Positions 8,975-18,834 of a stretch of DNA of 64,000 bases are shown here, in pieces. The position numbers and the translations under genes are program-made. The DNA comes from Rubripirellula lacrimiformis (GTDB lineage Bacteria > Planctomycetota > Planctomycetia > Pirellulales > Pirellulaceae). Under the pieces are notes generated by a model, which was not told the DNA's origin, did not search any database, and was given only the letters and a program-made list of their open reading frames with translations. Where the stretch lies: contig NZ_CP036525.1 of the NCBI RefSeq assembly GCF_007741535.1, forward strand, positions 5,270,001 through 5,334,000, written 5' to 3'. Positions within the stretch are counted from its first letter, which is position 1; each line of letters starts with the position of its first letter.

Positions 8975-10183
8975 ATGTCACACAAAAAAGGTTCCCCTGC
9001 CCCAGCCACTGCTGGCCCCGTGCTGGATTCGTCGGCAGAAGCCGTAGCCGGCCGATTGCGTGCTAGCTTGCTGCAAGAGAGGGAGGAACTAGAGGTCGAC
9101 AAGATCTTCCGCGCTTTGGTGAAACTAGAGGGTTCCGACCTTCACCTGAAGGTCGGCCAGCCACCGATGGTGCGGGTCCGCGGCGAACTGAAACCGCTGA
9201 ATCGACCACCGATTGAGATGGAAGAAATGGTCCGTCTTCTGTTGCCGATGATGGACGAGCGGAACCTGATCATTTTTGAAATAGACGGCGGTGCTGACTT
9301 TTCGCACGTGATCGATGTCGACGGAGTCCGCTGGCGATTCCGGGTCAACATGCTGAAGTCGCTGGGAAACATCGGGCTGGTTGCTCGGCGAATCAGCAAC
9401 TTCATCCCCGACTTCCGAGGCCTGTTCCTGCCGCCGGTGATGGAAACCCTGTGTCACTTCGACCAAGGCATGGTGCTGCTGGCCGGCGTGACGGGTTCCG
9501 GTAAATCGACGACCATTGGGTCGATGTTGAACTACATCAACAGCATCTATCGAAAGCACATTCTGACGCTGGAAGACCCGATCGAATTCATCTTTACCGA
9601 AGACAAATGCCTGATCAACCAAAGGGAAATTGGCCAGGATGTGAAGGACTTTGAAATCGGCATGAAGCACGCCGTGCGGGAAGACCCCGACATCATCCTG
9701 GTCGGCGAACTTCGAGACGAAGAAACGTTCATGACGGCGATCCACGCTGCGGAAACCGGCCACTTGGTGTTCGGCACCATTCACGCCGCCAGTGCGTCGA
9801 CTACGATCGGGCGGATTTTGGACTTGTTCCCCGAAGAGATGCACGGTGCGATTCGATCCGCCATCGCGTTCAATATGAAGGGGATCGTCGCCCAGAAACT
9901 GCTGAAGACCATCCGTCCCGATGTGCCGCGGGTCCCCACCTGCGAAGTGATGACGTTTTCGCCAATGATTCGAAAACTGGTGCTAGAGGGACAAGACCAC
10001 AAGCTGCCCGACGCCATTCGAATCGGTGCCGAAGACGGCATGCAGGACTTTACCATGAGTCTGAAGCAGTTGATTGACGACGAATTGATCGACCGCCCCA
10101 CCGCGTTCGCAGTCGCACCGAACAAGGAATCCCTGAAGATGGCTCTGAAGGGCATCGACGTCAAAGCCCCCGGTATCCTGTAA
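8975..10183 (+). CDS. PilT-like secretion/twitching ATPase
   Basis: 402 aa hexameric AAA-type motor ATPase of the PilT/GspE superfamily. I chose ATG 8975 (MSHKKGSPAP); the frame is open upstream. Domains: N-terminal region ending in SDLHLKVGQPPMVRVRGEL (residues 54-72), characteristic of PilT; Walker A GVTGSGKST at 171-179; Asp box LEDPIE at 199-204; Walker B ILVGEL at 241-246; His box GTIHAASA at 267-274. All catalytic motifs are intact. In type IV pilus systems PilT powers retraction. The neighbour 70 bp downstream is a related but apparently inactive ATPase, so the two may form one machine. Confidence 0.88.
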   Translation: MSHKKGSPAPATAGPVLDSSAEAVAGRLRASLLQEREELEVDKIFRALVKLEGSDLHLKVGQPPMVRVRGELKPLNRPPIEMEEMVRLLLPMMDERNLIIFEIDGGADFSHVIDVDGVRWRFRVNMLKSLGNIGLVARRISNFIPDFRGLFLPPVMETLCHFDQGMVLLAGVTGSGKSTTIGSMLNYINSIYRKHILTLEDPIEFIFTEDKCLINQREIGQDVKDFEIGMKHAVREDPDIILVGELRDEETFMTAIHAAETGHLVFGTIHAASASTTIGRILDLFPEEMHGAIRSAIAFNMKGIVAQKLLKTIRPDVPRVPTCEVMTFSPMIRKLVLEGQDHKLPDAIRIGAEDGMQDFTMSLKQLIDDELIDRPTAFAVAPNKESLKMALKGIDVKAPGIL

Positions 10184-10253
10184 CGCTCGGGCCGTGACCA
10201 ACAGACTGTTCCTTCTCGCCAACCTCCTATCCAACTAAAGAATATTCCTCCTG

Positions 10254-11588
10254 ATGGCCGCACAAGAAGAAATCCAACTCTGGCAAACGGTCGCTCCGGT
10301 CGAGTTCGCGCCGCGAATGTCCGATCGCACCCAAGCCCAGTCGTTGTTGATCCTGACTCGCCAAGGTGCCGGCTACCAAGTCATCGGCGGCCAGTTGGCG
10401 CACGCAATCCAGGCGCGTGCGACCCACCTGCTGCTCGATTTTTCCGCCAACGCTTGCGCGATCCGATATCAGATCGACGGTAACTGGGAACAATTGCCAC
10501 CGATCGATGCCGAAACCGCCAACGCGATGCTGTACGCGTTGAAACAGCTATGCCTGATGAATCCGGCCGATCGCCGATCCGCCCAATCGGGCGCCTGCGG
10601 TGTCAAAATCGCGAAGGAAAAATTCACCCTGCACGTTCAATCGCAGGGCGTGAAGACGGGCGAACGAGTGCTGTGCAGGATCGAGGCCGAAAAGATTCCG
10701 TTTGACCGGATGAGCGATCTGGGAATGCGGGACAAGCTGTACGAGATCTACAAAGAAAAACTGGACGCGCATGGCAACATGATGCTGATCACGGCTCCCA
10801 AGGGCGAAGGGCTGACGACCACATGGAATATGTCGCTGAACGCCGCCGACCGCTTGGTCCGTGACTTTCAATCCTTTGAAGACGAAACCAATCCTGAACC
10901 CGAAATCATCAACGTCACCCAAAACTTCTTTGGCGGCGAGACGGGCAAGACGGAACTTGAAGTCGTTCGCCGAATGATCCTGCGAGAGCCGGACGTTTTG
11001 CTGTTCCCCGAACTGCCCGAACCCGAATCGTTGTCGGTTTGCGTGGACCAGGTCAAGGCATCGGAGAAACAGGTCTATCTGCGGATCAATGCTACCTCAG
11101 CGATCGAAGGCTTCGTCAAAATCGTCGGCCGATACAAGGAACTAGCCAGCGACATCAGCGCCACGATGGGCGCTGTGCTATGCCAAAAATTGGTGCGACG
11201 CCTGTGTGACAATTGCAAACTCGGTTACGAACCGCCTGCCCAACTGCTGAAACAATTGGGCATCCCACCGGGACGTGTCGCGATGCTGTATGGACCGTTC
11301 ATTCCACCGCCGATTGAACAACAGGTCGACGAAAACGGAAAGCCGGCCCCGCTGACTCCGTGCCACGTGTGCAATGGCCGCGGATACTACGGACGCATCG
11401 CGATCTTCGAATTGCTGACTCCTGGCGAACAACTTCGCAAAGCCGTCATGAAGACACAGGACGTCAGCCGACTGACCCAAATCGCGAAAGCCGAAGGTCA
11501 TCGCGGCCTGCAAGCCGAAGCCATCCTGACTGTCGCACGCGGACTGACCAGCCTGGATGAACTGAAGCGAGTATTCGCAAAGCGTTAG
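10254..11588 (+). CDS. GspE/PilB-like protein with degenerate Walker A
   Basis: 444 aa, clearly a GspE/PilB relative. The C-terminal zinc site is intact (C318, C321, C370, C373 in RLCDNCKLGY and TPCHVCNGRGYYGR), followed by the typical AIFELL and GLTSLDELKRV segments. The nucleotide site is not: APKGEGLTTT at 181-190 stands where GPTGSGKTTT is expected, so the essential lysine is leucine. The His-box position reads RINATSA instead of HTNDA, and the Walker B region is LLFPELPEPES. It is therefore probably a non-hydrolysing paralogue, perhaps a structural or regulatory partner of the PilT-like ATPase just upstream. It ends facing the large surface protein gene. Confidence 0.85.
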   Translation: MAAQEEIQLWQTVAPVEFAPRMSDRTQAQSLLILTRQGAGYQVIGGQLAHAIQARATHLLLDFSANACAIRYQIDGNWEQLPPIDAETANAMLYALKQLCLMNPADRRSAQSGACGVKIAKEKFTLHVQSQGVKTGERVLCRIEAEKIPFDRMSDLGMRDKLYEIYKEKLDAHGNMMLITAPKGEGLTTTWNMSLNAADRLVRDFQSFEDETNPEPEIINVTQNFFGGETGKTELEVVRRMILREPDVLLFPELPEPESLSVCVDQVKASEKQVYLRINATSAIEGFVKIVGRYKELASDISATMGAVLCQKLVRRLCDNCKLGYEPPAQLLKQLGIPPGRVAMLYGPFIPPPIEQQVDENGKPAPLTPCHVCNGRGYYGRIAIFELLTPGEQLRKAVMKTQDVSRLTQIAKAEGHRGLQAEAILTVARGLTSLDELKRVFAKR

Positions 11589-11607
11589 TCGCCGCGTGAA
11601 TCCATCG

Positions 11608-11633
11608 ATCGTGTTGACCACGGTCAACACGAT
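11608..11633. terminator. Perfect hairpin between convergent genes
   Basis: ATCGTGTTGACC and GGTCAACACGAT form a 12-bp perfect inverted repeat separated by two bases, between the ends of the GspE-like gene (11588) and the surface protein gene (11684). It is well placed as a bidirectional terminator, although there is no strong T-run on either side. Confidence 0.6.
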
Positions 11634-11683
11634 GGTCGGTGAATGACGCCAACCTTCCCCACACCTCGCATCTCGAACCGCAG

Positions 11684-14600
11684 CTAGGCCGATTCGTCAT
11701 AGTAGGCCGGTTCGTCTTTTCCGTCGCCATCGAAGTCACCCACAACCGGTTGACTATCGGGACTGGACCGTGGCACCACAATCTGTTTGTCATTGCCCGT
11801 GATTCGGCGGTCACCGTCGGTATCAATGATCCATAGGTCGCCACGGACGACGCCAATTTCGTCGATGCCGTCGCCGTCAAAGTCACCGGAAATCGGTTCA
11901 TCACCGGGGCGGCCGAACGAGACGTGTTCGTCGCGGCTGGTCCAGCGCCCATCCCCATCGACGTCCAGCAACCATTTGCCATCGCGGTAGACCGCAACTT
12001 GGTCGATGCCGTCTCCGTTCCAGTCGCCTGCAATCGGGGTATCAGACTGTTCGCCGTATTTGAAGACGTGATCCACCGCGTCCGCACGAAGCGCACCTTC
12101 TTCACCGCGAACCATCAATCGTTTGCGGTCATCGCCGCCACCGTCTTCGGCTTGCGCCAAGGTTTCAGCATTCACTTCGCGTCGGCGAGTGTTATCGGGG
12201 TCTGGCAGCCCCGGGTCTTTCTGGATCTTGAATTCGTCGCGAGCCCATTGTCGACCGAAGATTCCGATGTCGTCTTTCCCGTCGCCGTCCCAGTCTCCGA
12301 TGACCGGACGATCCATTTCCGTTCCCAATTTCATCCACAGGTCACCGGCATCCCATTTCCCGTTGCCGTTGAAATCAACGAACCACTGACCGTCTTTGTA
12401 GATGACGCCTTCGTCGCTGCCATCGCCATCGAAGTCACCCGCCATAGCGGTTGCGTCCAGCAAACCAAGCGTGAAATCGTCGCTGCGTTGTGAACGCTTG
12501 CCCTCTTGGTCGGCAATGGTCCAACGCCCCTTGTCTTGGTCTCCCTGAGTCCAGTCTTGGGTAATCGATTTGATACTGACGCCTTGAATCGTTCCGTCTT
12601 CCCCGACCGTTCCACGCGGGAAGCCACCATTGATCACGCTAAGGTGCCAAGTCACGGCCCATTCGTCTGCCGCTAGTACAGGCGATCGATAGGTCAACGG
12701 AGTCGAGAACGACATCAATTGAATTCGCGGATCGAAAGATTCAATCGGGGCAACGACCGAAGGCGGCTGCGGCGTGGGCACTTCCAATTGAGGGATCTGG
12801 CCCTGTTCGATCGCAATCTCGCTGAAGTTGTTGTTGATGCTTTGGCCGCCGGCGACCAACGTGATATTCAGGATCGCATCATCGTTGGGATTCGATGCCT
12901 CGCTGGCAGCCAAGGTTTGAATCACAATTTTGTCAGCGTCATCGACAACATCGGCCGGGTTCACGGCGATGCCGCCTGTGGAACCAGGTGTATCGAGTCC
13001 GTCGATGTAGTCATCCGGTTGGACCTGATACACGTGATAGGTGCCTGGTCGCAGCCCGGTGAATTCATAGTACCCGGTGGAATCCGTTGTCACGCGGATT
13101 GGCCCATCGGCATAGGTCCCCGACAATGCGCGTCCGGAATCAAACGGCAATCCCAACAGGTTCCGCAGTTCCAGCGTGACGTTGCCTAGCAACAGGTCAT
13201 CACTCGTCAATTGGCCATCGCGATACTCCCGCAAATCCTCGGCTGCCGGTGCGCTGGTCAGGTAGAGCTTCCCACCGTCTTGGAATACGTATCCCGAGAT
13301 CATCGCTGGGGGAACTTCAGGGAAATCGTAGTTCTTTGCGTTCATGCCGCCGGGCAGAATGATTCCGACCAGCAAATCATCACCGCCAACTTCGCCACCG
13401 GCGTCACCGACGACCTGTCCACCATGGAACAATCCACCGGGTTGGACTTCACGAACCGAATAGACACCGGGTGCCAGCTGATCGAAGACGTAGTTTCCTT
13501 GCCCGTCGGTGCTCGTTCGCGACAACACGTTCCCGTCGCCATCAAGCAACTCGACGACAACCCCGGAAATCGGGTCCTCCCCTGCATCGAATACCTGATT
13601 GAGATCACTTTCCTGCCAAACGCGGCCACTGATCGAAGATCCGGGAAGTTCGCAGAAATCATAATTGACTAGATCCTGCCCAGCCCCAAGTCGGACTCCC
13701 AACAAGTCTTCGCCCAACACTTCGCCATCACCGGTCCCGGGAACCTGTCCGCCCTGATAGTAGCCATCGGGTTGCTGTTCAAAGATCTGGTATTGGCCGG
13801 GAGCAAGGTTATCAAACTCGTAGCGTCCCATCGAATCGGTCACCGTCTGTGCGACGTAGCGCCCCGATGCATCGCGCAGTTCGACGGTCACGCCGGCGAG
13901 TGCCGGTTCATCGGGATCGTGAACACAGTCGCCATTGCTGTCGACATAGACGGTCCCCGAAAGGCTAGCCGGTTCCAGTTCACAGAAGTTGTACTGGGTC
14001 AGCCGCTGGCCCCATCCGATGGGAATCCGCGAAATCACGTCGCGTTGGGAATCGTCGCCGCCGTGGCTACCGGCCTGTTGGCCACCCTGCAGCCATCCCT
14101 CGGGCTGGATCTCGCGAACCACATATTCGCCAGCCGCCAGATTGGTGAATCGATAGTTCCCATCTGCGTCGGTCAGCGTGAATCCGATCATTTCCCCGGC
14201 CGAATTGTACAATTCGACTCGCGTGCCTTCGATTCCCATTTCGTCGGGATCAAACACGCAATCTCCATCGCGATCGTTGTAAACCGATCCGCTGATCTCA
14301 GCACCCTCGTGTTCGCAGAAGTTGTACTCCGTCAGCCGCTGTCCCCATCCGATCGGGATTCGCGAAATGATGTCCTGCTGCGAATCATCACCCCCATGGC
14401 TGCCGGCTTTCTGGCCACCTTGCAACCATCCATCGGGCTGGATTTCACGGACCAGATATTCGCCCGCCGGCAGGTTCGTGAATCGATAGTTTCCAGACGC
14501 ATCGGTCAGGGTGAATGCGATGACTTCGCCGGCAGAGTTCAATAGTTCTACCCGGGCGCCTTCGATTCCGATTTCGTCGGAATCGAATAGACAATCGTCA

Positions 14601-17164
14601 TCGACATCATTGAACACCGAACCGTTGATCTCGGCAGGCGGCCGTTCACAGAAATCGTAGTCAACAGCAACCTCGCCCGACGTCAGCGTGATGCTACCAA
14701 TACGGCTTGGATCCAACGTCGTGCCTCCGGCCGACCCAGGCTTGGCACCGCCTTCGAAGTAACCTTCGGGCTGTTCTTCGATGACCGTGTAGGTACCAGG
14801 TTCCAGATCGATGAAGGTGTATTTGCCTTCGCTATCAGTCGTTGTCCGAGCGACTTCCTCTCCGTTGGAATCGATCAATCGGATCGTCACACCGGCCAGG
14901 GTTTCTTCGTTCGGGTCCAATTCGCAATCGTCGTCCAGATCGACGTGAACGCGTCCAGAGAGCGATGCGGGACGAAGTTCGCCAAAGTTATACTCGACGC
15001 CGACGTCGCCCTGTTTCAACGTGATGGATGCCAGCGAGTCGGCGCCCGTGTCGCGGCCGACTTTGGTTCCGCGAATGGTACCGACGGTATCTTTGCCGTC
15101 CAAGTATCCGGCCGGCTGCGTTTCGACGATCGAATAGTCGCCTGGCAACAGACCTTCGAATTCGTATCGACCGGTCGCGTCCGTGGTCGCCGTCGCAACC
15201 GTTTTCCCGGTCGCGTCGACCAATGCCACATTGGCACCAGCAATCGCGTCTTCGCCCGCGTCCCGTACACCGTCGTCGTCCGCATCGTGATAGACAAAGC
15301 CAGACAGGGTCGCCGGCGCCGCCTCGCAGAAATTGTATTCCACCCCAACGCCCGACGGCGTCATCGTGATTTCCGAGATCAATCCGCCATCGACCGACGT
15401 GCCAACCGTCACGTTGTTGATGCGACCGACGTGGGAACCGCCGTCCAACAATCCGGTCGGAGTGAATTCGACGATGCGGTAGTTACCAACCGGCACATCA
15501 TCAAACTGATAGCCACCGTTGGTACCGGTCGTGGTTCGCGAGATCGTCGTTCCTTGGTCATCCTGCAAAAGCACTTCGACGCCGGCGATCGGCGTGCTGC
15601 CATTGCCGTCGTGATCACCATTGCAGTCTTGCCCTGGACCGGCCAAGTACACGAAACCCGCGATCGAACCGTAGGGGGTTTCCCCAAAATTGTATTCAAT
15701 CCCTGCGTCGCTGCCCGCCAAAGTGATTCCGTACAGTCGGTCACCCGGGTTTTCCGCCGAGCCAACGCTGCGTCCATCGATCGTGCCAGCAGAATCCAAA
15801 CCATCGTTCAATCCCGCAGGCTGATTGACTTCGATGACTTCATAACTGCCCGGCGCAAGCCCCGTGAACGAATACGTACCGTTACCGTCGGTGGTGACGG
15901 TCAACACCGACTGGGGCGCGATCGTGCTAAGCGGCACCAATTGGATGCGGACACCGGGGATTCCTGTTTCCCCCGCATCGCGGACACCGTTGTTGTTCGA
16001 ATCGATGTAGACGTTGCCGCCGATGGATGCAGGAGCAGCTTCGGCAAAGTCATAATGGATTGCCGACGTGTCGCCCAACGGAATATTGACCTCGCTCAGC
16101 ACGTCCATCGACTGCGACACACCGGACGTTGCACCGGAAACTGTCCCCGGCAACGAAGCGACACTGAACAGATCGGCTGGTTGGGTTTCCACAATCCGGT
16201 AGGTACCGGGGGTCAGCCCCAACGACTTTGCAAAGATGTATTCGCCTTGATCGTTGGTCGTAGCCCGAAATCCCGTGTCCGCATACTGGCCAGAACTGTC
16301 CTGTTTCCACAATGCGATCCCTACACCGGACAGCAGCGTTTCACCGGACTGACGAATTTGATCCAGATTGCTATCCAACCACACCGTGCCGCCGATATCG
16401 ATCGGCTTGGGCGATTGGTTGGTGTTGGCAACTGCGGCGGCTGATCGGTTCGGACGACTATCGGTATCCGGGCTATCGTCGGCAGGCAGGTTCAGACCGA
16501 AATCGCTACGGGGGTCCCCATAGTCGTTCAAGAAGATCGCATCGGCATGAGCGGTTTCGAAGTGCGGCGCGTTGAACGTTGCTTCTAAGATCGAATCCTG
16601 GAATTCTTGTCCCGATGTGATCACGTCCAAGCGATCGTTGAACACCGCCAAATCCGCGGAATTGCGAAGGACTTCGTCCACGTCCAATGTGAATTCCAAG
16701 CGGTCGCCGGCGCGGAAATTCGTCAGCCGCAGAATCAGTTCCTGGCCGCCGTCTTCCACTTCGGCTTGCGCATTGATCGTCCGGCCGTCTGCCGACGTGA
16801 TGCGAACGATCTGGAAACCGTGGGCGCCATTTTTGCCACGCCCACCAAGGGCAGTATCAAAGATGGGATCGCCGACACTGATGCCGTCACCATCTTTGTC
16901 CGTGATCAGGCGAAGTTCCGTCAATTCGGTGTCCGCAGCCCCCCCGGTAAACGACAGGATGAAACGGTCACCTTGGGAATCCCCACCAACGTCCTGATCG
17001 CTTTCCAGGTAGTCGGTTTCGATGTAGACCACGCCCACATGGATCGGGTCGGCAGCGAACAGTCGCCGCTGCTCCAGCCTTTCGGGACCTACGGCGCGAC
17101 GCTTCAACGAGTCCGTGCGGACGGCCGGTTTTCGAATTCGGTTTCGTTTGGCTTTCCAGATCAC
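11684..17164 (-). CDS. Giant surface protein: ten SdrD-B repeats plus FG-GAP/VCBS repeats
   Basis: 1826 aa from GTG 17164, chosen because GGAGGTG lies six bases upstream; the frame continues to 17269 without a better start. The N-terminus has a basic segment and LEQRRLFAADP at about residues 30-40, the planctomycete extracellular-protein signal (Planc_extracel type). A beta-rich domain of about 240 residues follows. Ten SdrD B-like (Cna_B-fold) repeats of about 110 aa come next, each starting near SGxVYxDxDxDGxxD with Asp-rich calcium-loop patterns and ending in YNFCE or a variant. A linker leads to five C-terminal repeats of GDFDGDGxDxxxVYRDGxW (FG-GAP/VCBS type, calcium binding). It is likely a cell-surface or matrix adhesion protein. 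Repeats six and seven are nearly identical. Confidence 0.85.
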   Translation of the reverse strand: MIWKAKRNRIRKPAVRTDSLKRRAVGPERLEQRRLFAADPIHVGVVYIETDYLESDQDVGGDSQGDRFILSFTGGAADTELTELRLITDKDGDGISVGDPIFDTALGGRGKNGAHGFQIVRITSADGRTINAQAEVEDGGQELILRLTNFRAGDRLEFTLDVDEVLRNSADLAVFNDRLDVITSGQEFQDSILEATFNAPHFETAHADAIFLNDYGDPRSDFGLNLPADDSPDTDSRPNRSAAAVANTNQSPKPIDIGGTVWLDSNLDQIRQSGETLLSGVGIALWKQDSSGQYADTGFRATTNDQGEYIFAKSLGLTPGTYRIVETQPADLFSVASLPGTVSGATSGVSQSMDVLSEVNIPLGDTSAIHYDFAEAAPASIGGNVYIDSNNNGVRDAGETGIPGVRIQLVPLSTIAPQSVLTVTTDGNGTYSFTGLAPGSYEVIEVNQPAGLNDGLDSAGTIDGRSVGSAENPGDRLYGITLAGSDAGIEYNFGETPYGSIAGFVYLAGPGQDCNGDHDGNGSTPIAGVEVLLQDDQGTTISRTTTGTNGGYQFDDVPVGNYRIVEFTPTGLLDGGSHVGRINNVTVGTSVDGGLISEITMTPSGVGVEYNFCEAAPATLSGFVYHDADDDGVRDAGEDAIAGANVALVDATGKTVATATTDATGRYEFEGLLPGDYSIVETQPAGYLDGKDTVGTIRGTKVGRDTGADSLASITLKQGDVGVEYNFGELRPASLSGRVHVDLDDDCELDPNEETLAGVTIRLIDSNGEEVARTTTDSEGKYTFIDLEPGTYTVIEEQPEGYFEGGAKPGSAGGTTLDPSRIGSITLTSGEVAVDYDFCERPPAEINGSVFNDVDDDCLFDSDEIGIEGARVELLNSAGEVIAFTLTDASGNYRFTNLPAGEYLVREIQPDGWLQGGQKAGSHGGDDSQQDIISRIPIGWGQRLTEYNFCEHEGAEISGSVYNDRDGDCVFDPDEMGIEGTRVELYNSAGEMIGFTLTDADGNYRFTNLAAGEYVVREIQPEGWLQGGQQAGSHGGDDSQRDVISRIPIGWGQRLTQYNFCELEPASLSGTVYVDSNGDCVHDPDEPALAGVTVELRDASGRYVAQTVTDSMGRYEFDNLAPGQYQIFEQQPDGYYQGGQVPGTGDGEVLGEDLLGVRLGAGQDLVNYDFCELPGSSISGRVWQESDLNQVFDAGEDPISGVVVELLDGDGNVLSRTSTDGQGNYVFDQLAPGVYSVREVQPGGLFHGGQVVGDAGGEVGGDDLLVGIILPGGMNAKNYDFPEVPPAMISGYVFQDGGKLYLTSAPAAEDLREYRDGQLTSDDLLLGNVTLELRNLLGLPFDSGRALSGTYADGPIRVTTDSTGYYEFTGLRPGTYHVYQVQPDDYIDGLDTPGSTGGIAVNPADVVDDADKIVIQTLAASEASNPNDDAILNITLVAGGQSINNNFSEIAIEQGQIPQLEVPTPQPPSVVAPIESFDPRIQLMSFSTPLTYRSPVLAADEWAVTWHLSVINGGFPRGTVGEDGTIQGVSIKSITQDWTQGDQDKGRWTIADQEGKRSQRSDDFTLGLLDATAMAGDFDGDGSDEGVIYKDGQWFVDFNGNGKWDAGDLWMKLGTEMDRPVIGDWDGDGKDDIGIFGRQWARDEFKIQKDPGLPDPDNTRRREVNAETLAQAEDGGGDDRKRLMVRGEEGALRADAVDHVFKYGEQSDTPIAGDWNGDGIDQVAVYRDGKWLLDVDGDGRWTSRDEHVSFGRPGDEPISGDFDGDGIDEIGVVRGDLWIIDTDGDRRITGNDKQIVVPRSSPDSQPVVGDFDGDGKDEPAYYDESA

Positions 17165-17289
17165 GCTCGGCACCTCCGTGTGCCCCAAATTTGGCCTGTA
17201 ACCCAAGTGGCAACAGACAGTTTCAAACTTCCAAGAGTGTCGATCCGGGCAACCGCCTGCGATCGACACAGATTCACCACCGCCGGCTG

Positions 17290-18384
17290 CTATCGTCCAA
17301 CCGTGGTGTCAGCATCGGCGATTCGTTCTTCCCCAGGGCCCATTTCCCCAATCGGCCAACGGCGCAGTGTTGCGTCGAAGCTGCCAGAGAACAGCACATC
17401 GTCGCTGGCCGTCAACGTTGAAACGCTGCCCTTGTGCCCCGCCAACGTTTTCACCACTCGACCTTCGTCCGTGTTGATCACGCGAATCACGTTGTCGGAA
17501 CCCGCGACGGCCACAAGTTGGCTGTTCAACACCGTGGCGGCGAATAACTTTCCGGATGTCACCTGGATCCGGTGCAACAGCTTCTTTTGTCCGGTATCGA
17601 ACACCGTCGCGGCACCATCGTCACCCACACAGATCGCCACATTGCTGCTGCGATGAAAGACGATGTCGTGAATGCGACCTTCGTGAAGCGGGTGTTCGCT
17701 GGCCAATGTGCCGGTGACAAAATCAAACAGGTGCAGATCACCGCTACGCCCAGCGACCGCAATCACACCACTGTCATCGCGGTAAACGGCCGATCGCAGG
17801 TCATTGCATTCACAGGTCAGCACCGAACGTTCTCGCTTTTGACGCCCGATCAAATAGATTTCGTTGTCGAAACCTACGGCAGCCATCTCGGATCCATCCG
17901 GTGCAAAACGGACGCACGCCAACGCGGGCGTGCTGGTCATTTTTTGCTGGACGGCAAAATCGGCGTTGCGATCCCAAACGATCAGCTGCCCGTCGTTTCC
18001 AGCGGACACCAATTTGTTGCCGCCGGGATCAAACGCAAGTGTTCGGATTAGATCGCGGTGGCCCACCAATTTATGGATGACGGAGAAGTTTGCGGTGCTG
18101 AGGATTCGGATGACATGGTCGTCACCAGCGGCAGCAAGAAACTCGCCTCGCGGGTCTGCCGAAATCGCCGTCACCACAACGCGAACATCGGATTCACCGA
18201 CCAATCGGTAGGCCCGACTTTGCAGCGGCAGCATCGACGCACCGCTGACCCGCAATTCCGTGGTCACCGTGGGGGTGATTGGCGACGTTGCATCCTGGGC
18301 AGTCGATTCGCCCGCAACGACGATCGATGCGGCCGCGATCGCCATCGCCCGCAAACGATTCGGACGCAATCGGTAAGGCACCAT
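17290..18384 (-). CDS. Exported WD40-repeat beta-propeller protein
   Basis: 364 aa from ATG 18384, which has GGGGGA seven bases upstream; the frame is also open to 18435. A signal peptide (RAMAIAAASIVVAGESTAQD) is followed by about seven WD40-like blades. Clear blade ends are DDHVIRILSTANFS, NDGQLIVWDRNADF, SGDLHLFDFVTGTL and FDATLRRWPIGE, and GH signatures occur in VGHRDLIRTLAF and AGHKGSVSTLTA. Such propellers are protein interaction platforms. The gene ends 126 bp before the start of the giant surface protein on the same strand, so the two may be co-transcribed. No enzymatic motif is visible. Confidence 0.82.
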   Translation of the reverse strand: MVPYRLRPNRLRAMAIAAASIVVAGESTAQDATSPITPTVTTELRVSGASMLPLQSRAYRLVGESDVRVVVTAISADPRGEFLAAAGDDHVIRILSTANFSVIHKLVGHRDLIRTLAFDPGGNKLVSAGNDGQLIVWDRNADFAVQQKMTSTPALACVRFAPDGSEMAAVGFDNEIYLIGRQKRERSVLTCECNDLRSAVYRDDSGVIAVAGRSGDLHLFDFVTGTLASEHPLHEGRIHDIVFHRSSNVAICVGDDGAATVFDTGQKKLLHRIQVTSGKLFAATVLNSQLVAVAGSDNVIRVINTDEGRVVKTLAGHKGSVSTLTASDDVLFSGSFDATLRRWPIGEMGPGEERIADADTTVGR

Positions 18385-18834
18385 GATTTTTTCCCCCCGG
18401 CCGGAAACTTTTGATTCGTAAGCGGAATCCATCATTCAACGTATTGCGGCATCAACAGCGCAATGTCGATCGCATACCCAGACACATCCCCAATCAAGAT
18501 CGGCAGCTATCTGGCGCCGTCATGACCCGAATAATCGGAAAATCTTTCCACGCGTCTGGTTGCCGATCTTGCTGGCACCCGGGGGAGCATCGACCGGTCC
18601 CGACTGGTCCGATTGCACAAACTGATCGGAATCGCCGTGATTGACCGCCCCAAAACTCCTCTTTCATTACTTCCGTCCTGAACGCTACAAGTGTTCGGTG
18701 CTTTGAATCAGATTGGCCGTTTCAGCCCTTCCAGGTTGTTAGACAAAAGCCTCGGGGAAAAGCACAAAAACGGTGGGACCCAGCGGATGCGTGCCACAAG
18801 TGTGTTTCACGATTGAAGAAAGAAGCGTTCAAGG
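18385..18834. other. Divergent intergenic region (WD40 / TIGR03009-like)
   Basis: About 450 bp between divergent genes. It holds no supported coding sequence. An AAGGATGATG sequence at 18831-18840 contains two in-frame ATGs for the downstream gene; the second is better spaced from AAGG. Promoters in both directions are expected but not confidently located. Confidence 0.45.

Noticed and set aside
9125-9844. 239-codon ORF antisense to the PilT-like gene
   Set aside because: Shadow of a strongly conserved coding sequence; no family features.
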